From assembly GCA_020634795.1 (NCBI GenBank), contig JACKAZ010000008.1:166918-230917 (forward strand): 64,000 nt of DNA. The letters run 5' to 3'. Origin of the DNA: Ardenticatenales bacterium (GTDB taxonomy: Bacteria > Chloroflexota > Anaerolineae > Ardenticatenales > Ardenticatenaceae). Below are positions 37,101-44,277 of this stretch, one piece after another. Position numbers and translations under genes: made by a program. The notes beneath the pieces were generated by a model that did no database searches, was not told the origin of the DNA, and was given only the letters and a program-made list of their open reading frames with translations. Position 1 is the first letter of the stretch; each line of letters begins with the position of its first letter.

Positions 37101-37403
37101 GGGCGCGCCGCCGCACTCGTCGAGCGACTGGCGTATCCAGCGCAGCAGATCGACCACATCGTGACCCAGCAGGCGAGCGACCACGCGCAGCTTGGTTTCG
37201 GCCCGTGGGTCGCCCCGCCAAAAATCACGCACGATTTCATGGCCGAGGTGGTCGGTGGTTGTGAAGGCAACGACTTGGCGCAGGGCATCGTAGAGCGCAT
37301 CGGCTTCGAAGTCGATCTGTTGACGTTTGTGCGGCGTGGGGCGGGATGTTAGGGGTCCAAAGGGGCGGGATGAGTAAGTTTCGGCAAGGTCCTGTAGCGC
37401 CAT
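34104..37403 (-). CDS. LysM, transglycosylase-like and M23 peptidase cell-wall protein
   Basis: 1099 residues from ATG 37403; GAGGT sits at a good distance and the GTG two codons upstream is too close to it. The first ~260 residues are cytoplasmic-looking. A membrane segment (LVTGAILLGSLGVGLPSLA) follows, then a LysM domain at ~425-470 (YTVQPNDSVAQIAKSLGVS), and a transglycosylase-like domain at ~535-715 with GILRAENNNAGYRIA. The end is an M23 endopeptidase with HTGIDVAN and AHLHFEIHSG zinc ligands. It likely cuts or binds peptidoglycan outside the cell. The long N-terminus is unusual. A clear promoter precedes it. Confidence 0.88.
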   Translation of the reverse strand: MALQDLAETYSSRPFGPLTSRPTPHKRQQIDFEADALYDALRQVVAFTTTDHLGHEIVRDFWRGDPRAETKLRVVARLLGHDVVDLLRWIRQSLDECGGAPVGEGVEAVLDAVVALRPYVEHHSLRHALDALQYAVELQSAVMRLVLDAWQTSWPSGARPADRLTPVELLDMAQLAVNDILEQQEAWQRAVADYLASLQQRFHLLDEAARQAGMGSGLRWEARFDAATGAVDRVMQRRQQALRQMAVGGGEGVVRPPVAVAARARSARLPSPVQRLKHSRTLVTGAILLGSLGVGLPSLANAQPTSTSRTASPAVGEAASQQLSQRVQSYFDRMQATPSQSIDRLQIGSVAALNEVISNLSRLGYDRGELRDHFSYFRGSTTVELRWSADGRPLLIPQVATQPTTQLDSGLTVVGRAKALGTVLPYTVQPNDSVAQIAKSLGVSVDDLIAHNNISDNTLLAGTVIELRLPATAKTEAALRHVVARRSTLGATTNGADSPHVSSAGAIVVAASPSAGTGDALSQRYGAQLFSSLETMPDEVNGYVTSTVQEVADFFDVRPGDILGILRAENNNAGYRIAQPSVSSVGAAGVAQVVPQTWNGWRNPQASQHSRDMRSIQQYGGIGFDWSLRNEWRAWQEGRSNGDALANSNADPNRFENGVAAIARFLSSMGLTREAAATDPSGFRSRLQDGIAIYNSGKPLSESGSWVQSSANRKTVAQYVADALAVSDSTPLTLVGAANVVVDGEALVQAYAARMDQMWGMASSEAVMSRVRSSEVAQRVTTGQLSVDEGAAALVATFEARWLQEGQQAQAVGTPLPWPFVYDESSLQAQRLAVRHTGNPLPHTEMQALLKQSKGDVSVMERALAGRVDARLFSEAVQRRAALLPDAEPSVSATNAMLRPILDELNGQPLDEPALQAVLYKVDASLTSQAAAAQPPVTQSAPPQATHRFAATPLLPMPPTFKGFGVHVDYQAGGSHTGIDVANPRENGQEPPIYAVGDGEVVHVGPLYCDVANACRGGKAIILHHGNNLYSIYSHNSQATVVLGQRVAAGEMIGRQGNEGYSFGAHLHFEIHSGSPYSGNWQEPWTGGQFEDPADWLPN

Positions 37404-37467
37404 GGGCACACCTCAATCTGGGACAAATCGGAGAGCAAAATAGAACAGATGTTCGTCTTTGGTGCTG

Positions 37468-37496
37468 ATGATACCAAAGGTCAGGCCAAAAGTCAA
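37468..37496 (-). promoter_or_regulatory. Promoter of the M23 protein gene
   Basis: On the minus strand, TTGACT (37491-37496), 17 bp, TATCAT (37468-37473). This near-consensus pair gives a leader of about 60 nt before ATG 37403. Confidence 0.7.
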
Positions 37497-37531
37497 CCCC
37501 TTTAGCTATTGTTAGGGCCAGCGATATAATT

Positions 37532-37559
37532 TTGTAATTATGAACATTCGTTCTATAAT
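37532..37559 (+). promoter_or_regulatory. Promoter with embedded GAAC-N4-GTTC palindrome (LexA-like box)
   Basis: TTGTAA (37532-37537), 16 bp, TATAAT (37554-37559). GAACATTCGTTC occupies 37542-37553, touching the -10. GAAC-N4-GTTC is the form of the SOS box in Bacillus-type bacteria. Another TATAAT is at 37525-37530. The gene at 37607 would be the regulated one. Confidence 0.5.
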
Positions 37560-37606
37560 GTCAAATCGTCGGACGAAGCAGATTCAGCGCGTGGAAGGGG
37601 AGCGCC

Positions 37607-38638
37607 ATGGCGAAGCAAGACGATCACTGGACGGAGAGCCAGCGGGCTGGCATACAGCTCCAGATGTGGGAGCGGATCGAGCAGCTCGACGACGAGGAAC
37701 TGGACCAACTCAACGCATGGCTCGACACCAGCGGCCAAGGCCCCCCCAAGGCGCGGCGCGGCCTGACGCGGCGCGAACTCCTGATGGGCGGCGGCGTGGC
37801 CTTGCTGGGCTTCGGCACCGGCATTGGCAGCCGCGCCCTGACCTCACCCCGCCCCGCCCCGCCCCGCCCCGAAGTGGCGGCGCCCGCCATCCCCCCCGGC
37901 ACCCCCTTCCCCGACATGCGCGACCGCGTCGCTGAACTGGAAGCGCAATCGAACGCCCTCAGCGGGGCGCTTGACGAGAACAACCGCTTGCTCGATCTTT
38001 ACCGCCAACTGGAGGAGATCGCCCTCGACGACACGGTGCGTGGCGGGATCGCGCTACTGCTGCTCTTCGTCGCGCAGATCGCCAGTGCCGCTGCCAGTTT
38101 ACGGACGGGATTGGTCACGGCGAAGCTACTCATCAGCGAGTTGGATCAGGCGTTCGTCGGCCTCGACAGCGGTCTGGCGGGGGTCGAGCGGGCAGTCACG
38201 GGGGTCAGCGGCGCGGTGCAAGCGTTGGAAGATGGCCTACGGGCAGCCGGAGAGCCGGTGCGCCCGCTCACCGATGCGTTGGGATCGTTCTTCAAGGGGT
38301 TGATCTCGCGCATTCCGCGCGTGGGGGACGACATTCTGGCGGCCATCGAACGGGTCGAAGCTGTGATCGGCGCGGTGCCCGAGCTGATCGAAGGCGTGAA
38401 CGGTCAGCTCATCAGACCGATGCGCGAACGCTTCTTCCCGCGCGACGGCGATAATGTCCGCGTGCGCCTCCTCGACCCCCTCGTCGAGCTGATCTTCCTG
38501 CCTGCCGACACCCTTCTTGGCAAGGTGGCAGAGCTAGAAACCACCGTCACCGACGCACTGGCCGCGCCTGCGGACGCGAAGATGGCGCAGCGCGACGAAA
38601 TTCGAGTGCGGATCGAGAAGTTGCAGTCGGGTGAGTAG
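37607..38638 (+). CDS. Hypothetical protein with Tat-like segment and helical C-domain
   Basis: 343 residues; ATG 37607 follows GGAAGGGG. An acidic start (QMWERIEQLDDEELDQLNAW) precedes RRGLTRRELLMGGGVALLGF, a twin-arginine-like signal placed unusually at residue ~52. A Pro-rich spacer, a heptad-like region (RVAELEAQSNALSGALDENN), a hydrophobic helix (GGIALLLLFVAQIASAA) and a helical body follow. It may be membrane-attached. No family is recognised. The promoter carries a possible SOS box. Confidence 0.7.
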   Translation: MAKQDDHWTESQRAGIQLQMWERIEQLDDEELDQLNAWLDTSGQGPPKARRGLTRRELLMGGGVALLGFGTGIGSRALTSPRPAPPRPEVAAPAIPPGTPFPDMRDRVAELEAQSNALSGALDENNRLLDLYRQLEEIALDDTVRGGIALLLLFVAQIASAAASLRTGLVTAKLLISELDQAFVGLDSGLAGVERAVTGVSGAVQALEDGLRAAGEPVRPLTDALGSFFKGLISRIPRVGDDILAAIERVEAVIGAVPELIEGVNGQLIRPMRERFFPRDGDNVRVRLLDPLVELIFLPADTLLGKVAELETTVTDALAAPADAKMAQRDEIRVRIEKLQSGE

Positions 38639-38679
38639 GGTCTGGAGAAGAGGGGTGGTGGTGCAAACTTATCGAAGGG

Positions 38680-39807
38680 CTACTGTTCCAATACGTCGCG
38701 ATAGATCGCCTCAACGCCGCGCACCATCGCCCCCACGTCGAACTGCGCGGCCCGTTGCCGCGCGTTGGCGCTGAAACGTGCCCAGCGTGCTTGATCGTTG
38801 AGCAACTCGTGGATCGCCACCGCCAGGGCGTGGGGGTCGTTCGGCGGGACAACAAGGCCCGTTTCGCCCGGCTGATTGACCCACGACGTGCCGGTGCCCA
38901 GTTCAGTGCTGATCAACGGTAGGCCCGCTGCCATTGCCTCGGCGAGAACAAGGCCAAACGCCTCGCTGCGATGGGTGGCGGGCAGCACGAACAGCCCGCC
39001 GCTCTGCCGGGTCGCGTGGCGCAGGGCGATCAAGCTCTCGTCCGGCAGCCGCCCCAAGAACCGAACCCGCTCATCCAGCGCTAATTCCCGATGCAGCTTG
39101 TGTAGCGTGGCTTCCTCCGGCCCATCCCCCACGATCAGCACACGTCCGCCTGTCAACTCAACGGCGGCGCGCAGTAACAGCTCGACCCCCTTGTAGTAGC
39201 GCAGCTTGCCGATGAACAAGATCAGCGGCTCGCCCGCGCGGCTGTAGCGCTGTTGCAGGGCCGCGACCTGCGTGGCATCCGCTGTGGCAAAGGCCGCCGT
39301 GTCAATGCCAAGCGGCACAACGCGAACCTTCGCCCGAAAGCGTTGCAACACTGGGCTGCTTTCCACGTAGGGCGCGGAGGTGGCGATGATGCGCTCCGCG
39401 CGGTCGAGAAATCGATGCATCAGCGGGCGGTAGAATTTCAGCAGCGTGGCTTGGCGCACCACATCGCTGTGATAGCTGACCACCGTGGCGCGGGCGGGGT
39501 TGCGCAGCAAAGCGGCCACCTCGCCCATCGGGTAGGGGAAGTGGCAGTGGAGGATGTCTGCCCGCAGCGCAGCGAGGCGGCGGAGCAGATCAAGGCTGAG
39601 GGGGGTGCGGGCAAGGTGGGCGAGCCGCGCAGCCTTGATGATCGTCACCCCATTCTGGCGATAGTGCTCGGTCCGCCGACCCACGCTAGTGACGAGCACC
39701 GTCACCTCATGGCCGTCGGCCGCTTGCGCTTCGGCCAGCAGCTTGATGTGGTTCTCAATCCCGCCCACCACAGGGCTATAATCTTTGTAGAGATGTAGAA
39801 GCTTCAT
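38680..39807 (-). CDS. Family 4 glycosyltransferase (GT-B fold)
   Basis: 375 residues. The N-terminal domain opens MKLLHLYKDYSPVVGGIENH, a common acceptor-loop form in GT4. The donor-binding half has PLILFIGKLRYYKGVELLL, VLIVGDGPEEATLHKL and the EAFGLVLAEAMAAGLPLIST motif with the ExFGxxxxE pattern for nucleotide sugar binding. It is cytoplasmic or membrane-associated and likely builds an envelope polysaccharide or glycolipid. Sugar unknown. It is divergent from the M50-like gene, with only 18 bases between their starts. Confidence 0.92.
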   Translation of the reverse strand: MKLLHLYKDYSPVVGGIENHIKLLAEAQAADGHEVTVLVTSVGRRTEHYRQNGVTIIKAARLAHLARTPLSLDLLRRLAALRADILHCHFPYPMGEVAALLRNPARATVVSYHSDVVRQATLLKFYRPLMHRFLDRAERIIATSAPYVESSPVLQRFRAKVRVVPLGIDTAAFATADATQVAALQQRYSRAGEPLILFIGKLRYYKGVELLLRAAVELTGGRVLIVGDGPEEATLHKLHRELALDERVRFLGRLPDESLIALRHATRQSGGLFVLPATHRSEAFGLVLAEAMAAGLPLISTELGTGTSWVNQPGETGLVVPPNDPHALAVAIHELLNDQARWARFSANARQRAAQFDVGAMVRGVEAIYRDVLEQ

Positions 39808-39825
39808 GGGGCAAGGAGGGTTGGA

Positions 39826-40560
39826 ATGGATTTGCCGACACGCCGCACGACCATGTCGGTGCCACCCCGATCGATCGATTGGCGGATCGTCTTGGCGAGT
39901 ATCGTGACGATTGGCGTGGCGCTTCTCTTCTGGGGATCGCCGTTCCTGCTGCCGCTCAAGCTATTCGTGGTCCTTTTGCACGAAATGAGCCATGCGTTGG
40001 CGGCATGGCTCACGGGTGGTGCGGTGGAGCGGCTGATCGTCACTGCGGACGAAGGCGGCCTCGCCTTTACGCGGGGCGGCAACCGTTTCTTGATCAGCAG
40101 TGCGGGCTATCTTGGCAGTTTGATCTGGGGCGTGGTGTTGATGCAACTGAGCCTTGCCCGCCCTGCCCGACGGCGCGTCGCGCTGCGTATGCTTGCCCTG
40201 CTGCTGGCGCTCGCCGTTATCCTCTCCGTCCGCGACCCGTTTACTCTGGCCATGGTGGGGGCGACGGTGGCCGCCGCGCTGCTTTTGGCACGCTACGGCC
40301 CGCCCCGCTGGCAGCAGATCGTGCTTTGGCTGATCGGCTCCTTCTCCGCCCTCTATGCCATCATCGACATCGGCACCGACATCCTGAGCCGAGGGCCGCT
40401 GGCGGGCGTGCCATTCTTCGGTACCGTCACTTTCCAGAACGATGCCGAGATTTTGGCCGCTGAAACCTTCGTTCCCGCCTTCGTCTGGGGGTTGCTCTGG
40501 ATCACCCTTGCGCTAGCCGTCTATCTGTGGAACCTCCGACAGCTCGCGACGCGCCGCTGA
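39826..40560 (+). CDS. M50-like membrane metalloprotease (putative)
   Basis: 244 residues with about six membrane helices. VVLLHEMSHALAAWLTGG places HExxH inside a helix as in site-2-protease/M50B-like proteins. The third ligand motif could be in QNDAEILAAETFVPAFVWG. Such proteins cut membrane proteins in regulated signalling, but activity is not proven here. The ORF starts MDLPTRRTTM, with a second ATG ten codons later. Its 3' end overlaps the opposite gene by 48 bases. Confidence 0.78.
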   Translation: MDLPTRRTTMSVPPRSIDWRIVLASIVTIGVALLFWGSPFLLPLKLFVVLLHEMSHALAAWLTGGAVERLIVTADEGGLAFTRGGNRFLISSAGYLGSLIWGVVLMQLSLARPARRRVALRMLALLLALAVILSVRDPFTLAMVGATVAAALLLARYGPPRWQQIVLWLIGSFSALYAIIDIGTDILSRGPLAGVPFFGTVTFQNDAEILAAETFVPAFVWGLLWITLALAVYLWNLRQLATRR

Positions 40561-41340
40561 AATCGGCTGAGCGGGTTTGGGGCGGCGTAACAGGAGGAGT
40601 TGGAGTAGCACCATCAGCCCATTGATCAGCCGCTGGGCCGGGTCGCGGTAGCTCATGGAAGCGCGGTGACCGCTGATCGCCATGCCGAGCAGACCAGCCT
40701 GCGTCCGCTTGATGCCCGTCACCGTGCCAAAGGCGGCCACGATCGAGCCGACCACCTCGCCAATGGCGACCCACTTCGCGTTGGGGATTAGCACCCCCTC
40801 CAAGAATTGCTTGTAGCCGCTGCTGGGGTGGCCGATGGCGGCCAATCGCATCTCTTCCCCCGCTTGATAATCGATATACTCGGCGATATCTTTCTGTCGC
40901 AGGCTATCGATGAGCCAACTGCCCACCCCCAAGCGCAGCAGCCGGTGCAACCAAGTGGCGCGGCGGGCGCGGGCCTTTTCTTTCTTCACGGCCCGCTCCA
41001 CCGTCTCCTCGCGAAGGTGCGCCACCCGCCGTCTTTCCAACTCCTTGAATGCCGCCGCCTGCATCTCGTCCCAATCAGCGGTCAACGCGCCCAGCGCGGC
41101 GAGCATGGCGTTGCTTTTGTCGCTCTTGGCGATCTCTGCGGCCAACAGCGAAGCGGGCGCTGAGCTGGCTTTGGGAGCTTTCTTCCCCAGCCGTTCCCCC
41201 TTCCGCTTCGTCTGAACTCTCTGACGAGCTGCATCGAACTCATCGGCGAGCGCGATCAGCTCCTTTTGCATCTGCTCAGGATTGCGTGGGCCGTCGCCAG
41301 CGCCCACCGTTTTCATCAGATTGTTGATCTGGTCCCACAT
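40513..41340 (-). CDS. Hypothetical helical protein with C-terminal hydrophobic segment
   Basis: 275 residues from ATG 41340 (MWDQINNLMKTVG), preceded by GGAGAT. The longer frame upstream lacks start support and overlaps the membrane glycosyltransferase gene. The middle is highly charged and helical (KELERRRVAHLREETVERAV). A hydrophobic stretch (LINGLMVLLQLLLL) is near the end. Function unknown. It converges with, and overlaps, the M50-like gene tail to tail. Confidence 0.7.
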   Translation of the reverse strand: MWDQINNLMKTVGAGDGPRNPEQMQKELIALADEFDAARQRVQTKRKGERLGKKAPKASSAPASLLAAEIAKSDKSNAMLAALGALTADWDEMQAAAFKELERRRVAHLREETVERAVKKEKARARRATWLHRLLRLGVGSWLIDSLRQKDIAEYIDYQAGEEMRLAAIGHPSSGYKQFLEGVLIPNAKWVAIGEVVGSIVAAFGTVTGIKRTQAGLLGMAISGHRASMSYRDPAQRLINGLMVLLQLLLLRRPKPAQPISAARRELSEVPQIDG

Positions 41341-41397
41341 AGTTACATCTCCACTTCTATGGTATAGTTGAAGAAATTCGTTCGAAGAGGGCCATTC

Positions 41398-42771
41398 ATG
41401 CGTCACACTCCGTCCCCACGACGACTCGGTGGAGTTGATATCCTGCTCCTGTTGAGCCTCGTCGTGATCGGCACGCTCCTCTATTTTACTCAAGTCGAGC
41501 GCTTTAGCACGAGCGACTATCATGGGGATGAGGGGCCGTGGCTCTTGGCGAGCGACTACTATTTCACCCGCTACGCCCTTGATCGGGATTGGTCGGCGGA
41601 AACGTGGCAAGCCAACCGATATGGCCCATGGAGTGGACAAAGCCCCACGATCGGGAAATACCTGATCGGGCTGGCCCTTTGGATTGGCGCGCCTTCCCCA
41701 CGGGATACCACGCCCCAACCGCCCTACAATTATGGGGAATCCTTCGAGTGGAACCTAACGAACGGCACGGTTCCCCCGTTGCCCAGTCTGATTGTAGGAC
41801 GGCGGCTGATTGCGTTCACAGCGCTGTTGGCGGCCATGGCCCTCTATGGGCTGGGGCGCCACCTCATCGGAAGCCCCTTGGTCGCGTGGCTTGCGGCCCT
41901 CCTCTTTTTGCTGGATCCGCTCGTGATGTTCGCTGGGCAGCGCCTTTTGGTGGACATGCCCGCCCTGCTCTTTTCGCTGCTCGCGCTGCTGGCGGGCCAC
42001 CGCGCCATCTTCGGCGCCAATCGGCGCGTTCGTTGGGCCTACGGGGTCATGACCGGCCTTTTGGTGGCTTTGGCGGTCGGCAGCAAGATGAACGCCCTGC
42101 TGGGGGTGGCGGTATGGGGAGCGTGGCTGCTGACCGTTCGTACCGTGCCACGTCGCTCTCTCCTTGCTCCGCTCTTTTGCGCGATGGCTGTGGGGACGTC
42201 GCTCTTTTTCCTCACGAATCCCATGCTCCTGCACGACCCGATCCACGGCCCCGCCACGCTGATCGCGCATGGCCGCGCCGTGGCGGATTACGAGGTGCCG
42301 CAGGATTTCCGCTTGGAGACGTGGCGCAAGCGGCTCGACAACCTTGTGATCACGGGGTTGGTCGAGACGGGGGCGATCTACAGACTGGCGGAGCCGACGA
42401 GCTGGCCCTGTGGCCGCGTGGGGGGCTGTTTGCCGAAGCCCTACATCATCGGTCGCCCTTTTCCCGACGGCTGGCTAGCACAACGACCATGGTTTGACGC
42501 ATGGCTGGCCGCTGCGGGACTGCTGATGGTGGCGTTGGCGGCGGTGAATCCACGTGCCACTGCCGCAACGCGGCGCGGCGCCCTTTGGCTCCTGTGCTGG
42601 GCTTTAATTGTGGCGGGCGGGATCCTTCTGACGGTGCCTTTTGCGTGGGAACGGTGGTACCTGCCGATGGAACCTGTGTGGGCGCTGATGCAAGCGGTGG
42701 CGATTTCCACCCCGTTCGTGCTTATAGACAGGCTCTGGCAAATGCGCGTTCCCACAAAAAACGCCACCTGA
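41398..42771 (+). CDS. Family 39-like membrane glycosyltransferase
   Basis: 457 residues from ATG 41398; a TTG ten codons upstream is possible. It has about 10 membrane helices. The first extracytoplasmic loop carries YHGDEGPWLLASDYYFT, the acidic DE motif of GT39/PMT and ArnT-like enzymes that use lipid-linked sugars. The large loop near the end contains three Cys in WPCGRVGGCLPKPY. Acceptor unknown. A hairpin overlaps the stop. Confidence 0.82.
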   Translation: MRHTPSPRRLGGVDILLLLSLVVIGTLLYFTQVERFSTSDYHGDEGPWLLASDYYFTRYALDRDWSAETWQANRYGPWSGQSPTIGKYLIGLALWIGAPSPRDTTPQPPYNYGESFEWNLTNGTVPPLPSLIVGRRLIAFTALLAAMALYGLGRHLIGSPLVAWLAALLFLLDPLVMFAGQRLLVDMPALLFSLLALLAGHRAIFGANRRVRWAYGVMTGLLVALAVGSKMNALLGVAVWGAWLLTVRTVPRRSLLAPLFCAMAVGTSLFFLTNPMLLHDPIHGPATLIAHGRAVADYEVPQDFRLETWRKRLDNLVITGLVETGAIYRLAEPTSWPCGRVGGCLPKPYIIGRPFPDGWLAQRPWFDAWLAAAGLLMVALAAVNPRATAATRRGALWLLCWALIVAGGILLTVPFAWERWYLPMEPVWALMQAVAISTPFVLIDRLWQMRVPTKNAT

Positions 42772-42787
42772 ATCTCAGGTGGCGTTC
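42756..42787. terminator. Hairpin terminator overlapping the stop codon
   Basis: AACGCCACCTGA pairs with TCAGGTGGCGTT around ATC, preceded by six A. It can stop the minus-strand DUF4332 gene (T run on that strand), and contains the TGA of the glycosyltransferase. Confidence 0.8.
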
Positions 42788-42804
42788 GTGACCGCTGGCA
42801 GCCG

Positions 42805-43209
42805 CTAGTAGTGGACCCCGCGCTCCATGCCTTTGGCTTGGCTGACCCACGACTCGACCTTGCCCGCGCTGGGGAGCTGTTTCACCAAGCCATGTTCGGC
42901 GTTGGTGGCGACGAGCGTGTTGTGCAGGTTGGTGGCGTTGCGCTTGCCCAACTCTTTCACCGTATCGACCCCCGCCGCTTCCAGAAGGTTCGCATATTTC
43001 ACCGAGATGCCTTTGATGCGGCAGAGATCCGAATAGTTCACAAAACTGAGGATGTGATCTTTGTCGATCCCGGTGCGCTCGACCAAATCGCGCCGGCCTT
43101 CGGGTGTGGCCCCCGCCTTCAGAAGCTGTGCGGCGGTTGAAATACCAATCGCAGCGAGCTTGTTGGCTTGGTCATGACTCACGGCACGCATATCGGATAG
43201 TTTGTCCAC
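42805..43209 (-). CDS. DUF4332 helix-hairpin-helix protein
   Basis: 134 residues. The two helix-hairpin-helix-like units are KLAAIGISTAAQLLKAGATP and LCRIKGISVKYANLLEAAGV followed by DTVKELGKRN, the DUF4332 pattern. Such domains may bind DNA or proteins; the biological role is unknown. A good AAAGGAGGG site precedes ATG 43209. Monocistronic. Confidence 0.85.
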   Translation of the reverse strand: MDKLSDMRAVSHDQANKLAAIGISTAAQLLKAGATPEGRRDLVERTGIDKDHILSFVNYSDLCRIKGISVKYANLLEAAGVDTVKELGKRNATNLHNTLVATNAEHGLVKQLPSAGKVESWVSQAKGMERGVHY

Positions 43210-43306
43210 GGTCCCTCCTTTGGGTTATAGTTGTCGTGATGGCAAGAAGCGGTCGGTTACCGACGTTGAGGTCCAAATTCCTAGCTGATGGCCTAGGTCA
43301 AGCATC

Positions 43307-44119
43307 ATGGAAAAGCTCTTTTTTGTCAAGTTAGGCGGCTCGTTATTGACGGACAAGCGGCAACGGTATCATGTTCACGCCGATCATTTACAGCGCTTGT
43401 CCGCCGAAATCGCCGCTGCCCGCCGCGCCGACCCCTCGTTGCGCCTGTTGCTCGGCCATGGCAGCGGGGCCTTCGGCCATGTCGCGGCCGCTGAAAGTGG
43501 CTATGATCGGACCAGCGGTCACCCCACGCCGCTGGCCATGGCGCAGGTCGCGGCAGCGGCCAGCGCTCTCAACCAGCGGGTCCGCACGGCGTTGGTCGCG
43601 GCGGGGGTCCCGGCCCTCTCGTTGGCCCCCAGCGCGTCGGCATGGCTGGCACAAGGCGAACTCGTCGACTTGGCCGTGGCTCCCTACGCCCGCGCGCTGG
43701 AACGGGGGCTGGTGCCCCTGACCTTCGGCGATGTGGCGCTTGCGGCGGAGGGCATCGGGGCCATCGCCAGCACGGAGAGGCTGTTCCGGCGGTTGACCGC
43801 CACACTTCGGCCCCAATGGGTGTTCTTGCTCGGCACGGTAGACGGTGTGTTGGCAGGCGTCCCCACCGACGACCACAGGCCGCCACCTATCCCCGAAATC
43901 ACGCCCGCCAACTGGCAGGCGGTGCGCACCATGCTCGGCGGCTCGGCCGGCACCGACGTGACGGGGGGCATGATCGGCAAAGTGCGCGAAATGCTCGACC
44001 TCGTCGAAGCGTGCCCCAGCGTCCGTGTTCGCATCATCGACGGCCGTGTGCGCGGACTGTTGACCGAGCTACTGCTCAACCCGCAGCAGGATGTCGGAAC
44101 GGTGATTCGGGCGGAGTGA
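43307..44119 (+). CDS. ipk: Isopentenyl phosphate kinase
   Basis: 270 residues, amino acid kinase fold. The N-terminus FFVKLGGSLLTDKRQRYHVH carries the ATP-binding lysines. LLGHGSGAFGHVAA holds the glycine loop and the His that distinguishes isopentenyl phosphate kinase from other family members. GSAGTDVTGGMIGKVREML is the C-terminal nucleotide motif. The enzyme makes isopentenyl diphosphate from isopentenyl phosphate in the alternative mevalonate pathway known in archaea and some Chloroflexota. No other isoprenoid gene is adjacent, so pathway context is outside the window. Confidence 0.9.
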   Translation: MEKLFFVKLGGSLLTDKRQRYHVHADHLQRLSAEIAAARRADPSLRLLLGHGSGAFGHVAAAESGYDRTSGHPTPLAMAQVAAAASALNQRVRTALVAAGVPALSLAPSASAWLAQGELVDLAVAPYARALERGLVPLTFGDVALAAEGIGAIASTERLFRRLTATLRPQWVFLLGTVDGVLAGVPTDDHRPPPIPEITPANWQAVRTMLGGSAGTDVTGGMIGKVREMLDLVEACPSVRVRIIDGRVRGLLTELLLNPQQDVGTVIRAE

Positions 44120-44277
44120 GCGCCGCTCACCTTGAAGGCGTTACGCTTCGCCTCTCGCTTTTTGTTCGATCACGTCGGCGGTGGAGACGAGCGAATGGTG
44201 AATGGGGAGGGGGTGGGAAGCCTTTCACCGCGCCGCTACGTCGTTTCGCACTGTCCCGGCTCCCCATCCCCCCACAC

